Of a stretch of 34,227 nt of DNA, positions 8,422 through 17,088 are shown piece after piece. Every line of letters begins with the position of its first letter. Position 1 is the stretch's first letter. Under the pieces are notes generated by a model. It was not told where the DNA came from. It searched no databases and saw only the letters and a list, made by a program, of their open reading frames with translations. Position numbers and translations under genes: made by a program. This stretch comes from Pseudomonadota bacterium (GTDB lineage Bacteria > Pseudomonadota > Gammaproteobacteria > Xanthomonadales > Xanthomonadaceae): the NCBI GenBank assembly GCA_018242465.1, contig JAFEBY010000025.1:1-34227 (forward strand). Reading direction: 5' to 3'.

Positions 8422-10191
8422 ATGAGCGGACACGAACAGAAGGCGTCGAACCTCGATGCATTGAACCAGTGGGTGCTGGAAGTCGCGCAGCTCACCAAGC
8501 CAGACCGCATCCAGTGGTGCGACGGCAGCGATGCCGAGAACGACGCATTGATCGCGCAGATGCTGGCTGATGGCACACTGATCAAGTTGAACGAACAGAC
8601 GCATCCCAACAGCTATCTGCATCGCTCGCACCCTGACGACGTCGCCCGTGTCGAACATCTCACCTTCGTGTGCACCAGCGAGCGCGACGATGTCGGCCCC
8701 AACAACCATTGGATGGCTCCCGATCAGGCGCGCGAAAAAATGAAATCGCTGTTCGACGGCTGCATGCGGGGGCGCACCCTGTACGTTGTGCCGTATTGCA
8801 TGGGGCCGATCGACTCGCCACTGTCGCGTTGCGGCGTTGAGATCACCGATTCGCCCTACGTGGTCGCCAACATGCGCATCATGACGCGCATGGGCGCAGC
8901 GGCGCTGGCGCGCATCGAGCGCGAAGGGACGTTCGTGAAAGGGCTGCACTCCACCGGCGAGCTCGACCCCGATCGCCGCTTCATCATGCATTTCCCGGAG
9001 GACCTGGAAATCCAGTCCTTTGGCTCCGGTTACGGCGGCAATGCCCTGCTCGGCAAGAAATGCCACGCGCTGCGCATCGCCTCGCACCAGGCGCGCAAGG
9101 AAGGCTGGCTGGCCGAACATATGCTGATCCTCGGCATCGAGAATCCCAGGGGCGAGACGCACTACATCGCCGCGGCATTCCCCAGCGCCTGCGGCAAGAC
9201 CAATCTGGCGATGCTGATTCCGCCGGAAGGCTATCGCAAGGATGGCTGGAAGATCACCACGATCGGCGATGACATCTGCTGGATGCGTCCCGGAAAAGAT
9301 GGCCGCCTCTACGCCATCAATCCGGAAGCGGGGTTCTTCGGCGTCGCGCCGGGCACGTCGGAGAAGTCGAATCCGAATGCGCTGGCATCGATCCAGCAGA
9401 ACACCATCTTCACCAATGTCGCCGTCACCGCTGACAACCAGCCATGGTGGGAAGGCTTGGACAAGCGCGTGCCTGTCACCGACTGGAAGGGCAATGCCTA
9501 CGACGCGACCGCGACACACCCAGCGGCGCATCCCAATTCACGTTTCACGGTGAGTGCGAAGGAATGTCCGTCGTATTCGCCGCATGCGGAAGACGCCCAA
9601 GGTGTGCCGATCTCGGCGATCGTGTTCGGCGGCCGCCGTGCGTCACTGGTGCCGCTGGTGTTCGAAGCACGCGACTGGACGCATGGCGTCCTGGTCGGTG
9701 CCGCGATGGGGTCGGAGACGACGGCCGCCGCGACCGGCGCGGTTGGCGTGATGCGACGCGACCCGATGGCGATGAAGCCGTTCTGCGGCTACAACTTTGC
9801 CGACTACTTCAACCACTGGCTGTCGTTCGACACGCCGGGCTCGAAGCTGCCGAAAATCTTCCACGTCAACTGGTTCCGCAAGGGCGAGGGTGGCGATTTC
9901 CTGTGGCCCGGGTTCGGCGACAACATGCGCGTGCTCGAGTGGATGCTCAAGCGTGTCGATGGCAGTGCCAGCGCAGTTGAGACACCGATCGGCAACCTGC
10001 CGGACCCCGCCGACATCAATCTGGATGGCGTCGAGTTGACCACCGAGGCACGCGAAAAACTGTTCGGCTACGACCGTGCCAGCTGGGCATCGGAATTCGA
10101 GCACATCGGCGAGTACTTGCAGGAGTACGGGGCCCGAATGCCGGATGCCTTGCCGGAAGAACAGCAACGTATCCTCGGCTCCCTTTCGTGA
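8422..10191 (+). CDS. pckG: Phosphoenolpyruvate carboxykinase (GTP)
   Basis: Converts oxaloacetate and GTP to PEP, CO2 and GDP, the entry step of gluconeogenesis (EC 4.1.1.32). The 589-residue length fits the GTP-dependent class. The P-loop with the hyper-reactive cysteine is visible as SACGKTN (255-261), followed by the metal-binding TTIGDDICWM segment; further class signatures are the AINPEAGFFGVAPGTS block and the C-terminal CGYNFADYFNHWL and HVNWFRKGEGGDFLWPGFG regions that contact the nucleotide base. The GAGG ribosome-binding site overlaps the tetR stop codon, five bases before the ATG, so it is probably cotranscribed and translationally coupled with tetR. This links fat degradation to gluconeogenesis. 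Confidence 0.96.
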   Translation: MSGHEQKASNLDALNQWVLEVAQLTKPDRIQWCDGSDAENDALIAQMLADGTLIKLNEQTHPNSYLHRSHPDDVARVEHLTFVCTSERDDVGPNNHWMAPDQAREKMKSLFDGCMRGRTLYVVPYCMGPIDSPLSRCGVEITDSPYVVANMRIMTRMGAAALARIEREGTFVKGLHSTGELDPDRRFIMHFPEDLEIQSFGSGYGGNALLGKKCHALRIASHQARKEGWLAEHMLILGIENPRGETHYIAAAFPSACGKTNLAMLIPPEGYRKDGWKITTIGDDICWMRPGKDGRLYAINPEAGFFGVAPGTSEKSNPNALASIQQNTIFTNVAVTADNQPWWEGLDKRVPVTDWKGNAYDATATHPAAHPNSRFTVSAKECPSYSPHAEDAQGVPISAIVFGGRRASLVPLVFEARDWTHGVLVGAAMGSETTAAATGAVGVMRRDPMAMKPFCGYNFADYFNHWLSFDTPGSKLPKIFHVNWFRKGEGGDFLWPGFGDNMRVLEWMLKRVDGSASAVETPIGNLPDPADINLDGVELTTEAREKLFGYDRASWASEFEHIGEYLQEYGARMPDALPEEQQRILGSLS

Positions 10192-10232
10192 AGCGGCCAC
10201 CGGCAGGCTGACACATCCGGTTGATGCAATGG

Positions 10233-10266
10233 AAAGACCCGGCGGAAGTGGCCGGGTCTTTTTTAT
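10233..10266 (+). terminator. pckG terminator
   Basis: Eleven-base-pair stem, AAAGACCCGGC (10233-10243) with GCCGGGTCTTT (10251-10261), followed by further T and ATTT. A strong intrinsic terminator about 42 bases after the pckG stop. Confidence 0.9.
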
Positions 10267-10528
10267 TTGGCCTTCCTTGACACTCCTGTCTCGCGATACT
10301 GCGGGCATTTGCACACACCTGTTCCATCGGTTGACAAGTCTGGCGATTTCCGGAGTTCGGTTTATCACTGGGAAATGTAGGTGCACGGGTGCTGAACAAA
10401 ATTGCTCAATCCAAAGATGAATGGCCACCAAGGATTTTGTTAAGTAATCGTTTATGGAAGATGACCCGGTCGGGTTGCCCTGATGGATGGGGTGCCTGTG
10501 TCTTCACTCACTCCACGGGACTTCTTCA
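10267..10528 (+). promoter_or_regulatory. Upstream region of the first TonB-dependent receptor
   Basis: No convincing gene is seen here. TTGTTAAG at 10437-10444 is shared with the upstream regions of the second receptor and of the exported protein ending at 18676, and an AAGGATTTTGTT stretch (10429-10441) resembles AAGGATTTGTT at 13866-13876. No good -10 lies 16-18 bases behind TTGTTA here. TTGACA-like hexamers at 10277 and 10331 also lack a partner. Confidence 0.4.
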
Positions 10529-13500
10529 ATGGCATCCAATTCAATCCGGTTCGGATTCAAGCGCAGTGTGTTGACCGTCGCGCTCGGTCTCTGCTTTGCA
10601 GGCGGGGCCCATGCCCAAGCCACCAGCGGTTCCATCTACGGGACGGTACCTGCCGGCGCGACCGTCACGATCAAGAACGATGCGGGGTTCACCCGCACCA
10701 TGACCGCCGATTCGCAAGGCCGATACACGGCAAGTTCATTGCCGGTTGGCTCGTATACCGTCACCTCGGGCAACAGCACGCGAGAAGTCGTCGTGACACC
10801 TGGCGCCGGTGCCAATGTGTCGTTTGTTGCTGCCAAAGCCAGTGAGGCCAATACCCTCGGCACCATCACAGTCACTGCCCGTGGCGCGCCTGCCATTGAT
10901 GTGACCCAGACCGATACCCGCACTGTCGTGACGGCTGCACAGTTGAAGCGCCTGCCGATCGCCCGTTCGGCGGAAGCCATCGCCCTGCTGTCGCCAGGCG
11001 CAGTTGGCGGGAATGGCACCTTCTTTGGTGGTGAAGTGTCGTTTGGCGGTTCCAGCGTTGCCGAGAATGCGTATTACCTCAATGGGTATTTCAGCGGCAA
11101 TCCGATTACCAACGTGGGCGGCTTTCAGTTGCCCTATGGTTCGATCGAACAGCAGGAAACCTATACCGGCGGGTACGGCGCCAAGTACGGCCGTTCTGAC
11201 GGCGGCGTGATCAGCCAGGTGGGCAAGAGCGGCTCGAACACATTCCATTTCGGCGGGCAGTTCGTCTATGGACCGAAGTCGCTGCTGGAAACGGACCCCG
11301 ATACCTACTACAACCCGCCTGCGTTGCCCGCGGACACTCCATACGGCTCATGGTCATACCTGCATCCCGCGCGCGTGGGTCAGATGTACAGTTCTGGCAA
11401 GAACAACCTGTCGTGGGGCAATACTTACTCAGGTTATGTCAGTGGCCCGCTGGTCAAGGACAAGCTCTTTGCTTTCCTGTCCTACGAGACCACGCTTTCT
11501 CACGCCACTACCGCTCCCGTCACGCCCTTGGCTGCCCCCAGCCAATTGGGGACGAAGTCGTCCTCACGCGACCCGAAGATGTACCTCAAGATCAACTGGA
11601 ACATCAACGACAAGAACCTGCTCGAATACACCTTTGTCGGCGAGAAGTATCGCCAAAGTGGTGATACCTACAACTACGACTGGAACAGCAAGAGTTTCCT
11701 GGGCAAGAGCATTCCCGACACCAGCGTGCAGGAAGACAATCGCTTCCATATCGTCAAGTACACCGGTTACCTGTCTGACAACCTGACGTTGACCGCGCTC
11801 TATGGCAGGTCGACCAAGACCTACAACACCGATCCGTACCTGACCGGTCTGCCGCTCATCAATGCCGGCGATGGCGACCAGGATCCCGCCATCACCGGCG
11901 GTGCAACCCTGACCAACCTTCAGCAAACCCAGAATGCGGTCAAGAACACCAAGGACGCCACCGATGGCTATCGCATCGAGCTGGAATACGTACTGGGTCG
12001 CCACACCCTGAGCGCGGGCATCGACAACACCAACCTGAAGGGCGAGAACGAAGGCCAAAGCCAGGTTGCGGATGTCTGGACCTACAGCTATACCGGCGAC
12101 AACGTGACGCCTGTCAACGCTGGCCTGGGTGTCGGGCCCTCGACCAATCCCGGTGGTTACTACGTCAGTCGCGACCAGTATTTCGACACCACCACCATGA
12201 AGCTGAAGCAACAGGCGTGGTATCTGGAAGATCGCTGGCAGGTGACCGACAGGTTGCTGCTGTCGATCGGGATCCGCAATGACAAGTTCCAGAACTTCAG
12301 CGATGCTGGCGTGCGCTTCGTCGACAGCAAGGCCCAGTGGGAACCGCGTTTGGGCTTCAGCTGGGATACGTTCGGCGATTCCACGTTCAAGGTGTTCGGC
12401 AATGCAGGGCGCTATTTCCTCGCCATGCCGAATGCCGTGGCAATCCGTGGCGTGGGCAGGTCGACCTACACCAACGAATACTTTACTTACACCGGCATCG
12501 ACGCCAATGGTGTTCCTACGGGCTTGACCCCGATCCAGAACCTGGCGGGTACCGGCCCCGCGGGTCCGGTGTCGTCCGATGGCGAAACCGGCGCGCCAAA
12601 GGATCCGCTGGCCTATGTGCCCAAGGACATCAAATCCGAATATCAGGATGAGTTCGTGCTCGGTTTCCAGGCAAATCTGACCAAGGCTTGGACCATTGGC
12701 GCCAAGCTGACCCACCGTGATCTGAAGTCGGCGATTGACGACATGTGTGATCACGGCTCGGTGATGGCAGCGGCCGGCATGACAGACCAAAGCGGTGGCG
12801 GCACCAATAATCTTGGCAATTACACTGCGCAGGGCGCTGATGGCAATTACTACGGCGTGTCAGGTTGCTACATCTTCAATCCGGGCGGCAGCAATACCTA
12901 CAGCTTCGCGCAGATCAACCAGGACGTGAACGGCCAGTGGCAAATGACCGGGAACCGCAAGAACGTGAAAATCGCCTCGGGTGCCCTGGGGCCCGGCATG
13001 GATGTGTTGAAGCGCAAGTACAACGCATTGGATCTGTTCCTCGAGCATCCGTTCGACGGCAAGTGGGAGGCCCGCATCGACTACACCTTCAGTCATTCGA
13101 CCGGCAACTCGGAAGGCCCGGCCAACTCGGATACCGGGCAGGGTTCCGATTCGCATGACAACGGCGTAGGCACGAGCCAGAACTACGATGCCTGGCAAAT
13201 CATGGCATTCGCCGACGGCTATCTCCCGAACGATCGCACCCACGTGCTGAAGGCGCATGGCAGCTACGCGATCACGCCCGAATGGATGGTGGGGGGCAGC
13301 GCGACCATCGCCTCCGGTGCGCCGATCAGTTGCTTCGGACTCTATGATCCGGACGGCAGCATCGACCACAACTCGCCCGATGCAGATCCGATCGGCTATG
13401 GCGATTCCTACCATACCTGCCTCGGCCAGAGTTGGACGCCGGGCAAGACGCGGACTCCGTGGACGCATACCTACGATCTGAATGTGACCTGGAAGCCGGC

Positions 13501-13681
13501 ATTCCTCCAGCACAAGATGGCGGTGTCGTTGAACGTGTTCAACGTCGGCAACAAGCGCACGCCGACGTCGGTGTATGCGTATAGCGAGAGTTCCCCGTAC
13601 CAGATGCGTGAAAGGTTGTTCCAGCCGCGTTCATACACGACACCGCGCTATGTCAACCTGAGCGTGAGCTACGATTACTGA
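10529..13681 (+). CDS. TonB-dependent outer-membrane receptor with N-terminal carboxypeptidase-regulatory-like domain (paralog 1)
   Basis: A 1050-residue outer-membrane receptor of the Oar-like type. From the ATG at 10529 it has a 29-30 residue signal peptide ending GGAHAQ, a small beta-sandwich domain (about 31-105, with the GRYTASSLPVGSYTVT signature), a TonB-box-like LGTITVTA (110-117), a plug domain (NAYYLNGY, YGAKYGRSDGGVI) and a long beta-barrel ending LSVSYDY. Cysteines occur in two pairs: one around DDMCDHG...GCYIFNPG, the other around ISCFGLYDPDGS...YHTCLGQ. All four recur in paralog 2 and are probably disulfides in surface loops. The substrate is unknown; this class imports or binds large or complex ligands. 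An upstream in-frame ATG (10487) is rejected because it precedes the signal peptide. It is followed by its own terminator. Confidence 0.92.
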   Translation: MASNSIRFGFKRSVLTVALGLCFAGGAHAQATSGSIYGTVPAGATVTIKNDAGFTRTMTADSQGRYTASSLPVGSYTVTSGNSTREVVVTPGAGANVSFVAAKASEANTLGTITVTARGAPAIDVTQTDTRTVVTAAQLKRLPIARSAEAIALLSPGAVGGNGTFFGGEVSFGGSSVAENAYYLNGYFSGNPITNVGGFQLPYGSIEQQETYTGGYGAKYGRSDGGVISQVGKSGSNTFHFGGQFVYGPKSLLETDPDTYYNPPALPADTPYGSWSYLHPARVGQMYSSGKNNLSWGNTYSGYVSGPLVKDKLFAFLSYETTLSHATTAPVTPLAAPSQLGTKSSSRDPKMYLKINWNINDKNLLEYTFVGEKYRQSGDTYNYDWNSKSFLGKSIPDTSVQEDNRFHIVKYTGYLSDNLTLTALYGRSTKTYNTDPYLTGLPLINAGDGDQDPAITGGATLTNLQQTQNAVKNTKDATDGYRIELEYVLGRHTLSAGIDNTNLKGENEGQSQVADVWTYSYTGDNVTPVNAGLGVGPSTNPGGYYVSRDQYFDTTTMKLKQQAWYLEDRWQVTDRLLLSIGIRNDKFQNFSDAGVRFVDSKAQWEPRLGFSWDTFGDSTFKVFGNAGRYFLAMPNAVAIRGVGRSTYTNEYFTYTGIDANGVPTGLTPIQNLAGTGPAGPVSSDGETGAPKDPLAYVPKDIKSEYQDEFVLGFQANLTKAWTIGAKLTHRDLKSAIDDMCDHGSVMAAAGMTDQSGGGTNNLGNYTAQGADGNYYGVSGCYIFNPGGSNTYSFAQINQDVNGQWQMTGNRKNVKIASGALGPGMDVLKRKYNALDLFLEHPFDGKWEARIDYTFSHSTGNSEGPANSDTGQGSDSHDNGVGTSQNYDAWQIMAFADGYLPNDRTHVLKAHGSYAITPEWMVGGSATIASGAPISCFGLYDPDGSIDHNSPDADPIGYGDSYHTCLGQSWTPGKTRTPWTHTYDLNVTWKPAFLQHKMAVSLNVFNVGNKRTPTSVYAYSESSPYQMRERLFQPRSYTTPRYVNLSVSYDY

Positions 13682-13705
13682 TTGAACCCCACTCCAGCTG
13701 AAACA

Positions 13706-13740
13706 CGAACCGGCCCCGAATGGGGCCGGTTTCGTTCTTG
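13706..13740 (+). terminator. Hairpin terminator after receptor 1
   Basis: Ten-base-pair stem AACCGGCCCC (13708-13717) with GGGGCCGGTT (13722-13731) around GAAT, extendable by CG pairs past a one-base bulge. The following TTCGTTCTTG is only moderately T-rich, so termination may be partial. Confidence 0.7.
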
Positions 13741-13781
13741 CGAAATGAATCATTGAAGAAAGCTGAATGGGCAATCAAATT

Positions 13782-13799
13782 AAGTGAATTCCGTCACTT
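13782..13799. promoter_or_regulatory. CRP/Clp-like palindrome
   Basis: AAGTGA (13782-13787) and TCACTT (13794-13799) are perfect inverted arms six bases apart. The GTGA-N6-TCAC core equals the core recognised by CRP and by the related Clp of Xanthomonas. It lies about 105 bases upstream of the predicted start of transcription of receptor 2. No Clp gene is in the window, so assignment is by motif only. Confidence 0.45.
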
Positions 13800-13860
13800 C
13801 TTGGTGTACGAGGAATAAATCCATTACCTAGATTTCATTTATGAATGCGTGGTGAGGGAC

Positions 13861-13889
13861 TTGTTAAGGATTTGTTTCTGTCGCATAGT
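13861..13889 (+). promoter_or_regulatory. Predicted promoter of receptor 2
   Basis: TTGTTA (13861-13866), 17-base spacer, CATAGT (13884-13889). Transcription would start near 13896, leaving a leader of about 72 bases. The -35 lies in the TTGTTAAG motif shared with two other genes of this locus. Confidence 0.55.
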
Positions 13890-13967
13890 CCCGAAGTCAG
13901 GCTGACAGGGTGCGCCCAAAGGCCGACGTGTATTCAATGTGTTTCCACACCCATGGGGTTCAAATCA

Positions 13968-16900
13968 ATGGCATCCAATTCAATCAGGTCCGGCCTCAAG
14001 CGCAGTGCCCTGACTGTGGCACTGGGTTTCTGCTTCGCAGGGACCGTTCATGCGCAATCCACCACCGGCACCGTGTATGGCACGGCGGCACCGGGCGAGA
14101 CCATCACCGTCGTTAGCGAAACCGGTTTTGCACGTACGGTTGGCGTCGACAATTCCGGTCGTTACTCACTGGGCAACCTGCCGGTTGGCAACTACACCGT
14201 CACCGCAAAGAAGGGTGAGCAGGTCATTGGCACCAAGCAGGTGCTGGTGAAGGTGAGCTCCGGGTCGGAAGCATCGTTTGCAAGCGGTGGCACCGCAGGC
14301 GGAAGCAACGAGCTTGGCACGATCACCGTGACCTCGAGCGGCGCCGGCATTGATGTGACCCAGGTGGACTCGCGCACCGTCATTACGTCGAAGGACTTGG
14401 CCGTGCTGCCAGTCGCGCACAGCGCCGAAGCCATCGCGCTGTTGGCCCCGGGCACCGTCAAGGGCAGCGGCTATTTCGGCAGTGCCGTTTCGTTCGGCGG
14501 CGCTGGCGTGACCGAAAATGCCTATTACATCAACGGCTTCAACGTGTCTGATCCGCTGGCCAATATCGGCGGTCTCGGCCTTCCGTATGGTTCGATCGCC
14601 CAGCAGGAAACGATCAACGGCGGCTGGAGCGCCATGTATGGTCGTTCCGATGGTGGCGTGATCAGCCAGATCGGTAAGCGCGGCAGCAATGACTGGCACT
14701 TTGGTGGCCAGGTGAGCTGGCGCCCGAAGGCGCTTGCGTCGACGCCGAAGAACATCTTCTACCCGACGACCCCTCTGCCGGGCGGTACCAATACCGGTGA
14801 TCCGACCAGCATGATTGGTGCGCCCAATGCTGCCGGTACGCCTGTTGCCGCGTGGCACTATGACAATGCCTCGTTGCCGGGCAGCCTGTATCGTGATCGC
14901 AGCAAGGACAAGCTGTGGAACACCACGTACGACGCCTATATCGGCGGCCCGCTGGTTCCCGACAAGTTGTTCTTCTTCCTGTCGGCTGAAAAGTCGAAGG
15001 ATTCCTACGTCAGCACCGGCACCAACACGCTGGGATCCGCGCGTTCGTATATCGATGCCCCGACGACCAGGATTTACGGCAAGATCGACTGGAACATCAA
15101 TGATTCCAATATCTTCGAACTGACCGGCATCAAGGAAAACGACCACTCGTCAGGTAGCCGTTACGCGGCGGGTGGCGGTACGTCCACCTATGGTACGGAT
15201 GGCAATTACCTGGGCAATGCAACGCCGACCAAGGAAGACACCTTCGTCTACATCGCCAAATACACCAACTACCTCACCGACAACTTGAACTTCTCGGTGA
15301 CCTACGGCAAGGACGTGGTGCACAATCCGACGATGCTGGCGGCGATTTCGCCACTGCCGTTCATCGCCAACACGCAATACATTCCGGCCGCTTACATCCC
15401 GGCAGGCGGTCTTAGCTTGCCGCAGGTTTCGAATGCAGGCGGTACTCCGGATGCGAGGCTGCAGGCAACCGGCGTGCGCTTCGACGTTGAATACAAGCTC
15501 GGCTCCCACCAGTTCCATGGTGGTATCGACAACATGACCTACACGGCCTTCGGTCAGGGTGCCGCGACCTCGGGTCCTGGGTATTACTGGAACTACCGTT
15601 CGAACAAAGTCAATGTTCGCCAGTACTTCTTCAACACCCAGGCTTCGATGTCGGTGGTGCAGAAGGCCGTGTACGTGGAAGACGTGTGGCAGGTGTCTGA
15701 CCGCATGCTGTTGAAGCTCGGTATCCGCAGCGATGACTTCAACAACAAGAACAGTGCCGGCCAGAGCTACGTGCATGAAAAGCACCAGATCTCGCCGCGC
15801 CTGGGCGCCAGCTGGGACCTGAAGGGCGACTCGACGATGAAGCTGTACGCCAACGTCGGCCGCTACTACTTGGCCTTGCCGAACGAAGTCGCGATCCGTG
15901 GCGCTTCGCCGTCGACCTATTACTACCAGAACTACACCTATACGGGTGTCGACGCCAATGGCCAGCCGACCGGTCTGACCTACAAGCCGAACCCGGCGAC
16001 CGCCAATGGTGGCTATTCGGGTAACAACGAATTCGGCCAGGTCCCGGATCCGAACGGCATCGCCGCAAAGAGCCTGAAGCCGCAGTATCAGGATGAAGGC
16101 ATCCTCGGCTTCGACTGGCAGTTCAGCAAGAAGTGGATTGCCGGCGCCAAGGCCACCTATCGCAAGCTGGGGACGGTGATCGATGACTGGTGCGATACCG
16201 GTCGCGTTGCCGCAGCATTGCCTGGTGGCGGTGCGGACTACACCGTTCCGGGCTGCTACATCATCAACCCGGGTCGCGACAACACCTTCCACGTCAAGAA
16301 CAATGTCACCGGCCAGTACTCCGACGTCGTCCTGAGCAACTCGCAACTCGGTTTTGACTTCAAGCCGGTTCGCAAGTACGAAGCGCTGGACCTGTACCTG
16401 GAGCATCCGTTTGACGGCAAGTGGCAGGCGCGCGTCGATTACACCTGGAGCCGCAACCCCGGTAACACCGAGGGCCAGGTCAAGTCGGATATCGGCCAGA
16501 CCGACGTCTCCAAGACGCAGGACTGGGATTACGCCGGCCTGATGGTGAATTCGTATGGCTACATGGCCAACGATCGCCGTCACTCCCTGCGTGTCCGCGG
16601 CATGTACCAGTTCGCGCCGGAATGGCTGTTGACTGGCAAGTTGCTGGTGCAATCGGGTACGCCGAAGAGCTGCCTCGGTTACTTCTATGGCGATACCGAT
16701 CCGATTGGTTATGGCTCGTCCTACCACACCTGCTTCAATCAGGCTTTCGCACCGGGCTCCGCCCGTGGTCCGTGGACCAAGCAGCTTGATCTGGGCATCG
16801 TCTATCGTCCGAAGTTCTTCAACAAGAAGCTGACGGCCGCATTGGACGTGTTCAACATCACCAACGACCGCAAGGGCATCCAGTTCGATCCGACCCTGGA

Positions 16901-17012
16901 AACCAGCGGCGTGACCGGTTCGGGTGACGGCACCATTCGTTCCGCTTACGGGATGCCGCTTTACTTCCAGTCCCCGCGTTACGTGCAGTTGAGCGTGAGC
17001 TACGACTACTGA
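13968..17012 (+). CDS. TonB-dependent outer-membrane receptor with N-terminal carboxypeptidase-regulatory-like domain (paralog 2)
   Basis: A 1014-residue paralog of the preceding receptor with the same architecture: signal peptide ending TVHAQ (1-30), small beta domain (31-105, GRYSLGNLPVGNYTVT), TonB-box-like LGTITVTS (116-123), plug (NAYYINGF, YGRSDGGVI) and barrel ending LSVSYDY. The bases around the start codon, TCAATGGCATCCAATTCAAT, are identical to paralog 1, as are many later blocks. The four paired cysteines (DDWCD...PGCYIINPG; KSCLGYFYGD...YHTCFNQ) are kept. The barrels differ most in the middle, where surface loops would set ligand choice. The genes probably arose by tandem duplication and diverged. 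The start at 13968 is chosen for the signal peptide; an in-frame ATG at 13845 precedes it without one. Confidence 0.92.
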   Translation: MASNSIRSGLKRSALTVALGFCFAGTVHAQSTTGTVYGTAAPGETITVVSETGFARTVGVDNSGRYSLGNLPVGNYTVTAKKGEQVIGTKQVLVKVSSGSEASFASGGTAGGSNELGTITVTSSGAGIDVTQVDSRTVITSKDLAVLPVAHSAEAIALLAPGTVKGSGYFGSAVSFGGAGVTENAYYINGFNVSDPLANIGGLGLPYGSIAQQETINGGWSAMYGRSDGGVISQIGKRGSNDWHFGGQVSWRPKALASTPKNIFYPTTPLPGGTNTGDPTSMIGAPNAAGTPVAAWHYDNASLPGSLYRDRSKDKLWNTTYDAYIGGPLVPDKLFFFLSAEKSKDSYVSTGTNTLGSARSYIDAPTTRIYGKIDWNINDSNIFELTGIKENDHSSGSRYAAGGGTSTYGTDGNYLGNATPTKEDTFVYIAKYTNYLTDNLNFSVTYGKDVVHNPTMLAAISPLPFIANTQYIPAAYIPAGGLSLPQVSNAGGTPDARLQATGVRFDVEYKLGSHQFHGGIDNMTYTAFGQGAATSGPGYYWNYRSNKVNVRQYFFNTQASMSVVQKAVYVEDVWQVSDRMLLKLGIRSDDFNNKNSAGQSYVHEKHQISPRLGASWDLKGDSTMKLYANVGRYYLALPNEVAIRGASPSTYYYQNYTYTGVDANGQPTGLTYKPNPATANGGYSGNNEFGQVPDPNGIAAKSLKPQYQDEGILGFDWQFSKKWIAGAKATYRKLGTVIDDWCDTGRVAAALPGGGADYTVPGCYIINPGRDNTFHVKNNVTGQYSDVVLSNSQLGFDFKPVRKYEALDLYLEHPFDGKWQARVDYTWSRNPGNTEGQVKSDIGQTDVSKTQDWDYAGLMVNSYGYMANDRRHSLRVRGMYQFAPEWLLTGKLLVQSGTPKSCLGYFYGDTDPIGYGSSYHTCFNQAFAPGSARGPWTKQLDLGIVYRPKFFNKKLTAALDVFNITNDRKGIQFDPTLETSGVTGSGDGTIRSAYGMPLYFQSPRYVQLSVSYDY

Positions 17013-17041
17013 TCGCAAGATCGTTCAGTCGTGCAATATGG

Positions 17042-17070
17042 AAACGGCCACCTTCGGGTGGCCGTTTTTT
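17042..17070 (+). terminator. Terminator after receptor 2
   Basis: Eleven-base-pair perfect stem (17042-17052 with 17057-17067) around TTCG, followed directly by TTT. It ends 19 bases before the sulfotransferase ATG at 17089, so that gene needs its own promoter or read-through. Confidence 0.92.
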
Positions 17071-17075
17071 ATTGC

Positions 17076-17081
17076 TATCCT
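17076..17081 (+). promoter_or_regulatory. Possible -10 element of the sulfotransferase gene
   Basis: TATCCT lies seven bases before the ATG at 17089 and directly behind the receptor 2 terminator. The -35 position falls inside the terminator stem and shows no consensus. If used, the mRNA would be leaderless. Confidence 0.35.
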
Positions 17082-17088
17082 GATAAGC

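Noticed and set aside
10277-10336. Two TTGACA hexamers (10277, 10331) as receptor 1 promoters
   Set aside because: Neither has a TATAAT-like hexamer 16-18 bases downstream.
15150-17018. Open reading frame of 622 codons antisense to receptor 2
   Set aside because: Arg/Val/Ala-rich composition without domain motifs, fully opposite a well-supported receptor. Similar long antisense frames oppose receptor 1 (11564-12790) and prfC (23546-25048).
17038-17088. Upstream ATG for the sulfotransferase at 17038
   Set aside because: The added codons are exactly the terminator stem and T run; the next ATG at 17089 is the better start.
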